Below, one piece after another: positions 37,251-43,832 of a DNA stretch of 63,558 nucleotides. Numbering within the stretch: position 1 is the first letter of the stretch; every line of letters starts with the position of its first letter. This stretch comes from Methanoculleus sp. UBA303 (lineage in GTDB: Archaea > Halobacteriota > Methanomicrobia > Methanomicrobiales > Methanoculleaceae). The notes under the pieces were generated by a model. It did not search any database and was not told the origin of the DNA. It was given only the letters and a program-made list of their open reading frames with translations. Position numbers and translations under genes: made by a program. Location: positions 1-63,558 of the forward strand of contig DANY01000021.1 in the NCBI GenBank assembly GCA_002501655.1, in the 5' to 3' direction.

Positions 37251-37355
37251 ACCCAGATATCGAGGGGAGGGTATATGCGGTTTGTGATCTCTCCCAGGCC
37301 CCGGTCGGCGGGTGGTTTAACACCGATTCTTGCCATATTCTAAGGCAGGAACCAC

Positions 37356-38216
37356 ATGACCGACGGCAAGAAGAGCAAAAAACAGGGGGTCATCCGCCTC
37401 CGGGAGAAGGGAAAGGTCGCCATGCGGGGGAGGATACCCGCCGGCGTGATGACCGCATCGCAGATGGCGGCGGTGGCCCGGATTGCAGAGGAGTTCGGGA
37501 ACGGAGAGGTCGCCATGACGGCCCGGCTCAACGTGGAGATCCCCTTCGTCGACCGCAGGGACGCTGAGGAAGTCGCGGAAAGGCTCCGGGAGGCGGGGAT
37601 CGAGCCCGGGAGCACCGGGGCCACGCTCCGGTCGGTCGTGGCCTGCAAGGGCACGGTCTGCAGGCACGGGTGCTGCGACACGCAGGGGCTCGCCCGGGCC
37701 ATCGAGGAGCGGCACGGCGGATGCGTTCTCCCGAGGAAACTCAAGATCTCGATCGCGGGATGCCCGAACAACTGCGCAAGGGTCCAGGCGAACGACATCG
37801 GGATCATGGGAAGGAGGTTCCCCGCGTTCGGGGCCGGAGAATGCAACACCTGCGGCGCGTGCGAGAAGGTCTGCCGGGAGGGTGCGGCCCGGGTTACCGA
37901 CGGCGAGGTCTTCTTCTCTGAAGAAGACTGTGTCGGCTGCGGCGACTGTATTGCGGTCTGTCCCACGGAGGCGATCGGCGTCGCGGCGGAGGGGCTGCGC
38001 TTCTCCGTCGGCGGGAGGTCGGGCCGGGTCGTCCGGGCCGGCGTCGAGGCCGAAGAGATGGTCCCGGTGGAGGCGGCCCTCGAGATCGTCGGGAGGCTGC
38101 TCGACTACTTCCGGGAGAACGCACAGCCGGGCGAGAGGCTCGGGGAGTTGATGGACCGGGTGGGGGTGGAGGAGGTCTTTGCGGCCGCCGGGATGAGGCC
38201 GCGAGATACCGGGTGA
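37356..38216 (+). CDS. Small siroheme sulfite/nitrite reductase-like protein with ferredoxin domain
   Basis: The protein has 286 residues. An N-terminal ferredoxin-like half domain (KGKVAMRGRIPAGVMTAS) is followed by the siroheme/4Fe-4S Cys set ACKGTVCRHGC (C97, C102, C106) and AGCPNNCARVQ (C136, C140). Two inserted 4Fe-4S motifs follow: CNTCGACEKVC and CVGCGDCIAVCP. This matches the short Dsr-like proteins and the C-terminal half of F420-dependent sulfite reductase of methanogens. A redox role in sulfite or nitrite handling is likely, with no F420 domain present. It is transcribed alone. Confidence 0.9.
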   Translation: MTDGKKSKKQGVIRLREKGKVAMRGRIPAGVMTASQMAAVARIAEEFGNGEVAMTARLNVEIPFVDRRDAEEVAERLREAGIEPGSTGATLRSVVACKGTVCRHGCCDTQGLARAIEERHGGCVLPRKLKISIAGCPNNCARVQANDIGIMGRRFPAFGAGECNTCGACEKVCREGAARVTDGEVFFSEEDCVGCGDCIAVCPTEAIGVAAEGLRFSVGGRSGRVVRAGVEAEEMVPVEAALEIVGRLLDYFRENAQPGERLGELMDRVGVEEVFAAAGMRPRDTG

Positions 38217-38223
38217 AGACCTA

Positions 38224-38484
38224 TCATTGCACCTGTAACTCCACTCTTTTCTCTTCATGAAGCCCTCTCTCGTAACTATCACAGTTCCCGCATTCAGCGA
38301 TAACCTTCCACGTCTCCCGGATCCCCTCCTCCAGCCGTGTAATCCGGGCGGTCCCGCCGAGGCTCTCCTCGACCTCGAAGAATTCCCGTGCTTTCTGCTC
38401 GTTGAACGGCCCGTAGCGCTTGATCTCGTCGTGGTCGCCGAGGACCTCGACCCTGTACTTCAGCCGGGAGATGTTCATCATCAT
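38224..38484 (-). CDS. Small conserved-looking protein with CxxC
   Basis: The protein has 86 residues, no signal or membrane segment, with alternating strands and helices (YRVEVLGDHDEIKRYG) and a pair of cysteines in AECGNCDSYERGL. I recognise no family. It is convergent with the sulfite-reductase-like gene, 7 nt apart. Normal GC and codon use support a real gene. Confidence 0.65.
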   Translation of the reverse strand: MMMNISRLKYRVEVLGDHDEIKRYGPFNEQKAREFFEVEESLGGTARITRLEEGIRETWKVIAECGNCDSYERGLHEEKRVELQVQ

Positions 38485-38605
38485 TCACCGGTCCAGAGAA
38501 TCGCCTGCAGATCCATAAACCTTGGGGGATCCCTCACAGACACAGCGTGGGGAAACCAATAAACAATTCTTCCACCCACATACCATTCAAAGGAGGCGTT
38601 TGGAA

Positions 38606-38932
38606 GTGCCGCGAAGGCCCGAGGATATCCCCCCGCACTGGACCGTGCGGTCAATCATTGACGCTTTGAGGAAGGCAAAGCCCTACCTTGAGCAAAGGTA
38701 TCATGTCCGCGAGATCGGCATCTTTGGTTCCTATGCGCGAAACGAGCAGGGTCCGGAGAGTGATCTGGACATCCTGGTCGACCTCGACAGACCCCTCGGG
38801 TGGGATGTCGTGGACCTCAAAGAGGACCTGGAAAGGATGCTCGGCGTCTCCGTGGACCTCGCCCTGAAGGGAGGGGTCGCCCGGCGACCGGGGCTTTTCC
38901 GTGCCATCGAGGAGGACGCGGTGTATGTCTAA
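38606..38932 (+). CDS. MntA-type nucleotidyltransferase antitoxin
   Basis: The protein has 108 residues from GTG 38606 (AGGAGG at 38591-38596; TTG 38600 is possible but too close). It carries the minimal nucleotidyltransferase signature GIFGSYARNEQGPESDLD with two acidic Mg ligands. MntA proteins neutralise their HepT partner by adding AMP to it. The gene overlaps the HepT gene by 8 nt. Confidence 0.9.
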   Translation: MPRRPEDIPPHWTVRSIIDALRKAKPYLEQRYHVREIGIFGSYARNEQGPESDLDILVDLDRPLGWDVVDLKEDLERMLGVSVDLALKGGVARRPGLFRAIEEDAVYV

Positions 38933-39278
38933 GCGCGATGAAACCCTCCTCTTTGAAGATATTCTGGAGGCCATCGGCCGCATCAGGGAATATACCAGAG
39001 GATACTCAAAGGAGGACTTCTTCCGGGACCAAAAGACCATCGATGCGGTGATACGTAACCTTGAGATCATCGGGGAGGCATGCGGACAGGTTCCCGGGCC
39101 GGTTCGGGAGAGGTACCCCGGAATCCCCTGGAGGAAAATTGTGGGGGTCAGAAATATTGTCATTCACCACTATTTCGGTGTCGACCTCGAGACGGTCTGG
39201 TTCATCATCACCCGGCAGCTTCCCGACCTCCAGTCCAGTCTTCGCGCAACCCTCGCGGGCAGAGAAACAGAAGGTTAA
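38925..39278 (+). CDS. HepT-type HEPN toxin (RNase)
   Basis: The protein has 117 residues from ATG 38925 (GGAGG at 38911-38915). It has the HEPN RX4HXY motif in RNIVIHHYFGVD (R76, H81, Y83); the Tyr is the residue AMPylated by MntA in studied pairs. It is a helical protein that dimerises into an RNase. With the preceding MntA it forms a complete toxin-antitoxin locus. Confidence 0.92.
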   Translation: MSKRDETLLFEDILEAIGRIREYTRGYSKEDFFRDQKTIDAVIRNLEIIGEACGQVPGPVRERYPGIPWRKIVGVRNIVIHHYFGVDLETVWFIITRQLPDLQSSLRATLAGRETEG

Positions 39279-39402
39279 CTCCGGTCGCAAGCGGCAGGCA
39301 ACGCTAATGGCCACCGCGCTTCCGGGGCCTGCCTCCACCGGCCCCGGCATTCAACGTGGAACTCGTTATCCGGCTGTAGTATGAGATCCGGGGATGTTCC
39401 CC

Positions 39403-40641
39403 TCACCTCTCCTCCCTGAGCCGCTTCATCAGGGCGACCGCACAGAAGTCCCCGCACATCGTGCACGGCCCTGGTTCAGGGGCGAGAGCCCGTGCAGTCT
39501 CCGGATCGATGGCATGGGCGACCTGCCCGTCCCAGTCGAGGCGCGAGCGGAACCGGGCGAGGGCGAGGTCCTCGTCGTCCATGCCGTACTTGATCGAGTC
39601 GCCGATGTGGGCCGCGATCTTAAACGCGATGAGCCCCTCCCTGACCTGGTCGGGGGTCGGGAGACCGAGGTGTTCGGCCGGGGTGAGGTAGCAGAGGTAA
39701 TCGGCGCCTGCGCCGCTTGCGATGCTTGCGCCGACGCACCCGGCGATGTGGTCGTAGCCGACGGCGGTGTCGGTGGGGAGGGGGCCGGCGACAAAGAGCG
39801 GCGCGGGGGAGTGCTCCCGGTAACGCCGGAGGTAGACGGGGATCCGGTCGGCCCTGACATGGCCGCCGAGCCCCTCGACGATCGTCTGGACACCGTGTTC
39901 ATGGGCGTAGGCGGCAAGCCGTGCGTTCCAGCGCATCTCGCCCTTCTGGGCCTCGTCCATCTCGTCGTGGATACACCCGCTCCGCATCGTGTTGCCCAGG
40001 GAGAGGACGATATCGTGCTCCCGGAGGATGGCGAGGATCTCATCGAAGTGTTCGACGAAGGGGTTCTCGGCGTCGTGGGTGAGCATGTAGGCAGCGGTGA
40101 TCGACCCTCCCTTCGAGACAACGCCCATAATCCGCTCCCCGTCCCAGGCGGCGTCGATCATCTCCCTGCTGACGGCGTGGAGGACGAACGAGGAGACCCC
40201 CTCCTCTGCCTGACGCCGTACGGTGGCAAGGATATCCGCTGCGGTCATGCTCTCGACGCCGATCTCGGCGGCGGCCTGGTAGACCGGCACCGTGGTGATC
40301 GGGAGGGTGGTGGCGGCAGAGATCGCCCGCCGGATCGCCGTGATATCGCCCCCGGTGGAGAGGTCGGTGATGGTGTCCGCGCCGTGCAGCCCGGCGATCC
40401 GGGCCTTCTCGACCTCCTCAGCGGGGCGAACCCGGGAGGTCGAGGTCCCGAGGTTGACGTTGACCTTTGTCCGCAGCCCGCGGCCGATGCCGACCGAGCA
40501 TGATCCTCGTGTCATAATAACGGCTTCGCCGGCGGCGACGGAGTAGCGGAGGTCTTCGGCCTCGATCCCTTCGGCCGCTGCGACCGCTTCCATCCGGGGG
40601 GTGATGGTCCCCTCCCGGGCCTCTTCGATCTGGGTCTTCAT
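39403..40641 (-). CDS. thiC: Phosphomethylpyrimidine synthase ThiC
   Basis: The protein has 412 residues from ATG 40641 (MKTQIEEAREG). This radical SAM enzyme converts aminoimidazole ribotide to the pyrimidine of thiamine. Diagnostic segments are KVNVNLGTSTS, LHGADTITDLSTGGDI, SLGNTMRSGCIHDEMD and the zinc-binding His region YLTPAEHLGLP. The C-terminal cluster motif is CTMCGDFC, that is CX2CX3C, one residue shorter than the usual CX2CX4C of bacterial ThiC; short archaeal forms may share this. No other thiamine gene and no TPP riboswitch is visible. Confidence 0.95.
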   Translation of the reverse strand: MKTQIEEAREGTITPRMEAVAAAEGIEAEDLRYSVAAGEAVIMTRGSCSVGIGRGLRTKVNVNLGTSTSRVRPAEEVEKARIAGLHGADTITDLSTGGDITAIRRAISAATTLPITTVPVYQAAAEIGVESMTAADILATVRRQAEEGVSSFVLHAVSREMIDAAWDGERIMGVVSKGGSITAAYMLTHDAENPFVEHFDEILAILREHDIVLSLGNTMRSGCIHDEMDEAQKGEMRWNARLAAYAHEHGVQTIVEGLGGHVRADRIPVYLRRYREHSPAPLFVAGPLPTDTAVGYDHIAGCVGASIASGAGADYLCYLTPAEHLGLPTPDQVREGLIAFKIAAHIGDSIKYGMDDEDLALARFRSRLDWDGQVAHAIDPETARALAPEPGPCTMCGDFCAVALMKRLREER

Positions 40642-40798
40642 CTCCCCATATGTTGGGTTCCAGACCCGAAAAAGCCCGCGATGATTGTATCGCCAAAAAG
40701 AAGAGGGGGCCATGGAGGGGCGACTGCAGAATCCCCGTGTACCTCTTTCACCCTGCGTTTGATAGCCCCGCAGAGCCCTCCACGGACCTGTGAAGTAC

Positions 40799-40808
40799 CT
40801 TATATACT
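40799..40808 (+). promoter_or_regulatory. TATA box of small zinc-ribbon gene
   Basis: TTATATACTA lies about 45 nt before ATG 40845, placing transcription start near 40830. Confidence 0.6.
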
Positions 40809-40844
40809 ATACACTCATAACTCTACAGGCAGTGTTCTATCTGC

Positions 40845-41039
40845 ATGAGCAATCCAATGGATTATAACAGAGGCAACAGAAATTTCGGTGGACCGAGGAA
40901 CTTCGGCGGCCCCCGTGAAATGACGAAGACCGTTTGTTCAGACTGTGGGAAAGAGTGCGAAGTCCCCTTCAAGCCGACCGAGGGCAGACCTGTGTATTGC
41001 CAGGACTGCCTCCCGAAGCACAGAAAACCCCGGTTCTAA
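40845..41039 (+). CDS. Small CxxC zinc-ribbon protein with RG-rich N-terminus
   Basis: The protein has 64 residues. The N-terminus is a Gly/Arg/Asn/Phe repeat (RNFGGPRNFGGPRE); the C-terminus is a compact zinc ribbon with CSDCGKECEVPFKPTEGRP and then YCQDCLPKH. The ribbon is of the CxxC-VPF-PVYCxxC type known in many methanogens and candidate phyla. RGG-like tails with a zinc ribbon suggest RNA binding. It has its own promoter and a T-rich end. Confidence 0.85.
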   Translation: MSNPMDYNRGNRNFGGPRNFGGPREMTKTVCSDCGKECEVPFKPTEGRPVYCQDCLPKHRKPRF

Positions 41040-41048
41040 ACCAATACA

Positions 41049-41100
41049 TTTTTCTTTTTCGCGAAACGTTAGCAAGTGAATCTCCGGCTGAGACCGGAGA
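41049..41100 (+). terminator. T-rich terminator and hairpin
   Basis: TTTTTCTTTTTC (41049-41060) follows the zinc-ribbon gene by 10 nt and should end its transcript. A perfect stem TCTCCGG-CTGAGA-CCGGAGA lies just beyond (41081-41100). No gene is visible in 41040-41201. Confidence 0.5.
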
Positions 41101-41168
41101 GTCACGACACCCTTCTACCGCACATCCGGTAACGCTCCGTCTTCACAGATCAGTGGTGCAGAGAAGAG

Positions 41169-41193
41169 CCCGGGGCATCGGAATCACCCCGGG
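41169..41193 (-). terminator. Hairpin at end of MinD/NifX cluster
   Basis: CCCGGGG (41169-41175) pairs with CCCCGGG (41187-41193), enclosed by a GAGCCC/GGGCTC outer stem that reaches the last codons of the MinD-like gene. It is probably a 3'-end structure of the leftward operon. Confidence 0.4.
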
Positions 41194-41201
41194 TGGCGGG
41201 C

Positions 41202-42071
41202 TCACCGGAGCCCGAGTTCGGCGAAGAGGGTATCCCGGAGCGTCCGGAGAGCCCCGGCCGCCGGGGAGTCGCGCCGGGTCACGGGACGGCCGTTCCGGAC
41301 CGCTTCGATAACCCCGGGATCGAATGGAATCTTCCCGACCACGGTGAGGCCCTCTTTCCCGCAGTAGTCCTCGATCCGTTCACAGATATCCTCCGCGAGG
41401 TCGAAACGGTTGATCGCGACGAAGATCCGGACGCCGAACCGGCGGCAGACCGTCACCAATCTTCCGAGATCGTGGAGCGCCGAGACCCCCGGCTCAGTCA
41501 CGATGAGGACCGCGTCCATACCGCTGACCGTCGCGATCAGCGGGCACCCGATCCCCGGCGGACCGTCGGCGAGCAGCAGATCCGCGTCGCCCGCAAGGTT
41601 CATGGCCCGCTTCTTCACCTCGGTGACGAGCAGCCCCGAGTTCCCCGAGCCCGGGAAGAGCCGGGCGTGGGCGAGGTTCCCGCGGCCGGTTGCCGATGTG
41701 GAGATTTCGCCGCAGACACGCGGTTCCAGCCGGACCGCCCCCATCGGGCAGACGTAGGCACAGACACCGCAGTCCTCACAGTGCAGGAGATCCACCGTCC
41801 AGGCATCGTCCCGGCGCACGATTGCCCCGAACCGGCAGTGGTCCGCACAGATCCCGCAGTCGCGGCACCGTTCTGGATCGATCCGGGCCGCCTCAAGCCC
41901 CCGGAACTCCTCCGTGGTGAGCCGCCGGGGCTTGAAGAGGAGTTCCAGGTTCGCGGCGTCCACGTCGCAGTCGACAAGGACCTGCGGCACAGCGCTGATA
42001 TCGGCAAGCGCCGCCGCCATCATCGTCTTTCCCGTGCCGCCCTTGCCGCTCACGACCGCGAGCCGGATCAC
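41202..42071 (-). CDS. MinD/ParA-type ATPase with inserted ferredoxin domain (1)
   Basis: The protein has 289 residues from GTG 42071, overlapping the previous stop as GTGA. A deviant Walker A (SGKGGTGKTMMA) at the N-terminus, a switch segment with DGPPGIGCP, and between them two 4Fe-4S motifs, CRDCGICADHCRFGA and CEDCGVCAYVCPMGA. This is the P-loop ATPase/ferredoxin family found in pairs beside NifX-like proteins in methanogens and anaerobic bacteria. It probably handles iron-sulfur or metal cofactors. It forms an operon with the next two genes. Confidence 0.93.
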   Translation of the reverse strand: MIRLAVVSGKGGTGKTMMAAALADISAVPQVLVDCDVDAANLELLFKPRRLTTEEFRGLEAARIDPERCRDCGICADHCRFGAIVRRDDAWTVDLLHCEDCGVCAYVCPMGAVRLEPRVCGEISTSATGRGNLAHARLFPGSGNSGLLVTEVKKRAMNLAGDADLLLADGPPGIGCPLIATVSGMDAVLIVTEPGVSALHDLGRLVTVCRRFGVRIFVAINRFDLAEDICERIEDYCGKEGLTVVGKIPFDPGVIEAVRNGRPVTRRDSPAAGALRTLRDTLFAELGLR

Positions 42072-42919
42072 GCCCTCACCCCCGGGAGGTCCAGAACCGC
42101 ACGAAAGAGACCGGCGAACCGCTCCTCCCACCCGGGGAGGTCGCGGCATACGAGCCCGCCCCGGTTCTGGACGGCGGCGATCTCCCGGGAGAACGGTATG
42201 GTCATGAGGATGGGAAGCCCATGCTCCCGGCAGAACCCGATCGTCGCCGCGTCCTCTCCGTCGCTCCGGTTGATCACGACGCCGGCACTGATGCCGACCC
42301 TCTCCGCCACCTCGGCCGCGAGGCGGAGATCGTGCAGCCCGAACGGCGTCGACTCCGTGACCAGAACGCAGGCATCGCTCCCCTCGAGGGTCTCGATCAC
42401 CGGGCAGGCGATCCCCGGGGAGGCATCGTAGAGGATGAGGGGGTGCCCTTCCGCGAGCGCCTTCGCCACCTTGATGACCGCCGGGGCCTGCACCTCCCCC
42501 TCGTTCAGGACCCCGCTGATCAGCGTGAGGCGGGACAGCGGACGGGAGCAGGCGACCCGGCCGATGGTCCGCGGGACTTCCCGGACAGCCCCCTGCGGGC
42601 AGACGAGGACGCAGCCCCCGCAGGAGTGGCAGAGGTGCGGGAAGACAAGGACACTGTCCTTCAGCACCGCAAGCGCCCCGAAACGGCAGAACTTCCCGCA
42701 CTCCCCGCAGAGGGTGCAGCGCTCGGCGTCGATCTCCGGGACCAGGTTTGTCACCGGCACGTCCGTCGCCGGGGCCGGGAAGAAGAGGTGGAGATTCGGC
42801 TCCTCGACGTCGCAGTCAACGAGTGCCACCTCGCGGGAGCGGGAGAGCGTGCAGGCGAGGTTCGCCGCCACCGTGCTCTTCCCGGTGCCGCCTTTGCCGC
42901 TGGCAATTGCGATCTTCAT
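42068..42919 (-). CDS. MinD/ParA-type ATPase with inserted ferredoxin domain (2)
   Basis: The protein has 283 residues. Walker A is SGKGGTGKSTVAANLA; ferredoxin motifs CTLCGECGKFCRFGA and CHSCGGCVLVCPQGA sit in the same place as in its paralogue; switch II is DASPGIACP. It overlaps both neighbours by 4 nt, so the two ATPases are likely made together and may form a heterodimer. Confidence 0.93.
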   Translation of the reverse strand: MKIAIASGKGGTGKSTVAANLACTLSRSREVALVDCDVEEPNLHLFFPAPATDVPVTNLVPEIDAERCTLCGECGKFCRFGALAVLKDSVLVFPHLCHSCGGCVLVCPQGAVREVPRTIGRVACSRPLSRLTLISGVLNEGEVQAPAVIKVAKALAEGHPLILYDASPGIACPVIETLEGSDACVLVTESTPFGLHDLRLAAEVAERVGISAGVVINRSDGEDAATIGFCREHGLPILMTIPFSREIAAVQNRGGLVCRDLPGWEERFAGLFRAVLDLPGVRA

Positions 42920-43248
42920 AACGGCTGCAGGTCCCCGGCGGTATATTCCGCGAGGGCGTCGGCCGCGCTGCCGCTCCCGCGGTAGGCGTAAGCCTTGATC
43001 CCGCCCGCCTCAATTGCCCGGGCGGCGTTCCCGCCGACCTGACCGGTGACGAGCACGGTCGCGCCACGCTCCGCGAGCACCTGGACCGCCCGGGGCCCGA
43101 CCCCGCCGGCAGCGTCAATGAGGGGGTTTGCAACCGATTCAGACTTTCCTGTCTCCGTATCGACGAAGACAAAGTAAGGTGCCCGGCCGAACCGCTGCTC
43201 GACCGGGGCGTCCGTGCCTGCTGCACGTGCTGTGATGCATACAATCAT
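42916..43248 (-). CDS. NifX/NafY-type cofactor-binding protein (1)
   Basis: The protein has 110 residues of the dinitrogenase Fe-Mo cofactor biosynthesis fold: RFGRAPYFVFVDTETG near the N-terminus and GPRAVQVLAERGATVLVTG in the middle. These small proteins carry iron-sulfur or Fe-Mo clusters. It is the first gene of the three-gene overlapping operon with the MinD-like ATPases. Confidence 0.9.
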   Translation of the reverse strand: MIVCITARAAGTDAPVEQRFGRAPYFVFVDTETGKSESVANPLIDAAGGVGPRAVQVLAERGATVLVTGQVGGNAARAIEAGGIKAYAYRGSGSAADALAEYTAGDLQPL

Positions 43249-43259
43249 ACTACTACCTC

Positions 43260-43277
43260 ATGGGAATTATTACCCAT
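43260..43277. promoter_or_regulatory. Imperfect dyad before NifX/MinD operon
   Basis: ATGGGAATTATTACCCAT has perfect 5-nt ends (ATGGG/CCCAT) around an AT-rich core and lies 12 nt upstream of the NifX start at 43248. It is a possible operator. Confidence 0.4.
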
Positions 43278-43312
43278 ATGAGCATAATACTATGGATGAT
43301 GCCACTCCCGCG

Positions 43313-43672
43313 TCAGTGGCTCCCGCCGCACTCGCCGCCATCTTCGTGATGGCAGGAACTCTCTCCCGGCGAGAGGCGGCCGGCGATGTAGTCCTGCGCG
43401 ATATAATCCACGTTCCCGCTGATGCCGAGGAGCACCTCGATGCCGTTCCCGTGGAAGAGGTCGATGGCCCGGGGCCCCATCCCGCCGGCAATGATCAGGT
43501 TGACCCCGTGCTCCGCGAGGAAGACCGGGAGCCGCCCGGGTTCGTGGCCGGGGTTCGGGAGGTCGTCCTTCCGGTAGATAATCGACTCCTCCACGTCAAA
43601 TATAGCATACCCTTCACAGTGCCCAAAGTGCCCGGACACCTGGTTTCCGTCCTGCGCAATCGCAATCCTCAT
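43313..43672 (-). CDS. NifX-type cofactor-binding protein (2) with His/Cys tail
   Basis: The protein has 119 residues from ATG 43672 (GGTGAG upstream). It has the NifX-like fold (SGHFGHCEGYAIFDVEE and NLIIAGGMGPRAIDLF) and a metal-binding tail, SSCHHEDGGECGGSH. It lies 64 bp upstream of the NifX/MinD operon on the same strand. Its own TATA element is near 43708-43717. It probably delivers metal or clusters to the same system. Confidence 0.9.
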   Translation of the reverse strand: MRIAIAQDGNQVSGHFGHCEGYAIFDVEESIIYRKDDLPNPGHEPGRLPVFLAEHGVNLIIAGGMGPRAIDLFHGNGIEVLLGISGNVDYIAQDYIAGRLSPGESSCHHEDGGECGGSH

Positions 43673-43688
43673 GGTCTCACCGATCCTT

Positions 43689-43717
43689 GCGGTCCCATGT
43701 GGAACCGCGTATAAACA
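43689..43717 (-). promoter_or_regulatory. TATA box and 20-bp dyad of NifX (2)
   Basis: On the reverse strand GTTTATACGC (43717-43708) is the TATA box. Right after it, 43708-43689 is a 20-bp dyad (GCGGTTCC...GACCGC) with 16 symmetric positions. The placement between TATA and start codon suits a repressor site. Confidence 0.45.
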
Positions 43718-43783
43718 TACTACACATAAGCGCGAAAGGAAGTAAAACCGCCTATCGTACCATCCGGTCCGGGGCCGGGGAAT

Positions 43784-43813
43784 CTTTTTAAAGGTCGCAG
43801 GCATCCTGCGACC
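43784..43813 (+). promoter_or_regulatory. TATA box and perfect 9-bp inverted repeat before lon-type gene
   Basis: CTTTTTAAA (43784-43792) is followed immediately by GGTCGCAGG-CAT-CCTGCGACC (43793-43813), a perfect 21-bp palindrome covering the expected transcription start. A repressor bound here would block initiation. Regulated Lon expression, for instance under protein damage, would fit; the regulator is not identified. Confidence 0.65.
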
Positions 43814-43832
43814 AGGAACTGTGGTGAGACTG

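Noticed and set aside
40641..40713. Longer ThiC start at 40713
   Set aside because: The extra residues are Arg/Trp/Phe-rich and would remove the promoter space; ATG 40641 begins the family-typical MKTQIEEAR.
39403..40844. TPP riboswitch upstream of thiC
   Set aside because: The short leader (40642-40713) lacks the conserved CUGAGA and ACCUGA elements in the right order.
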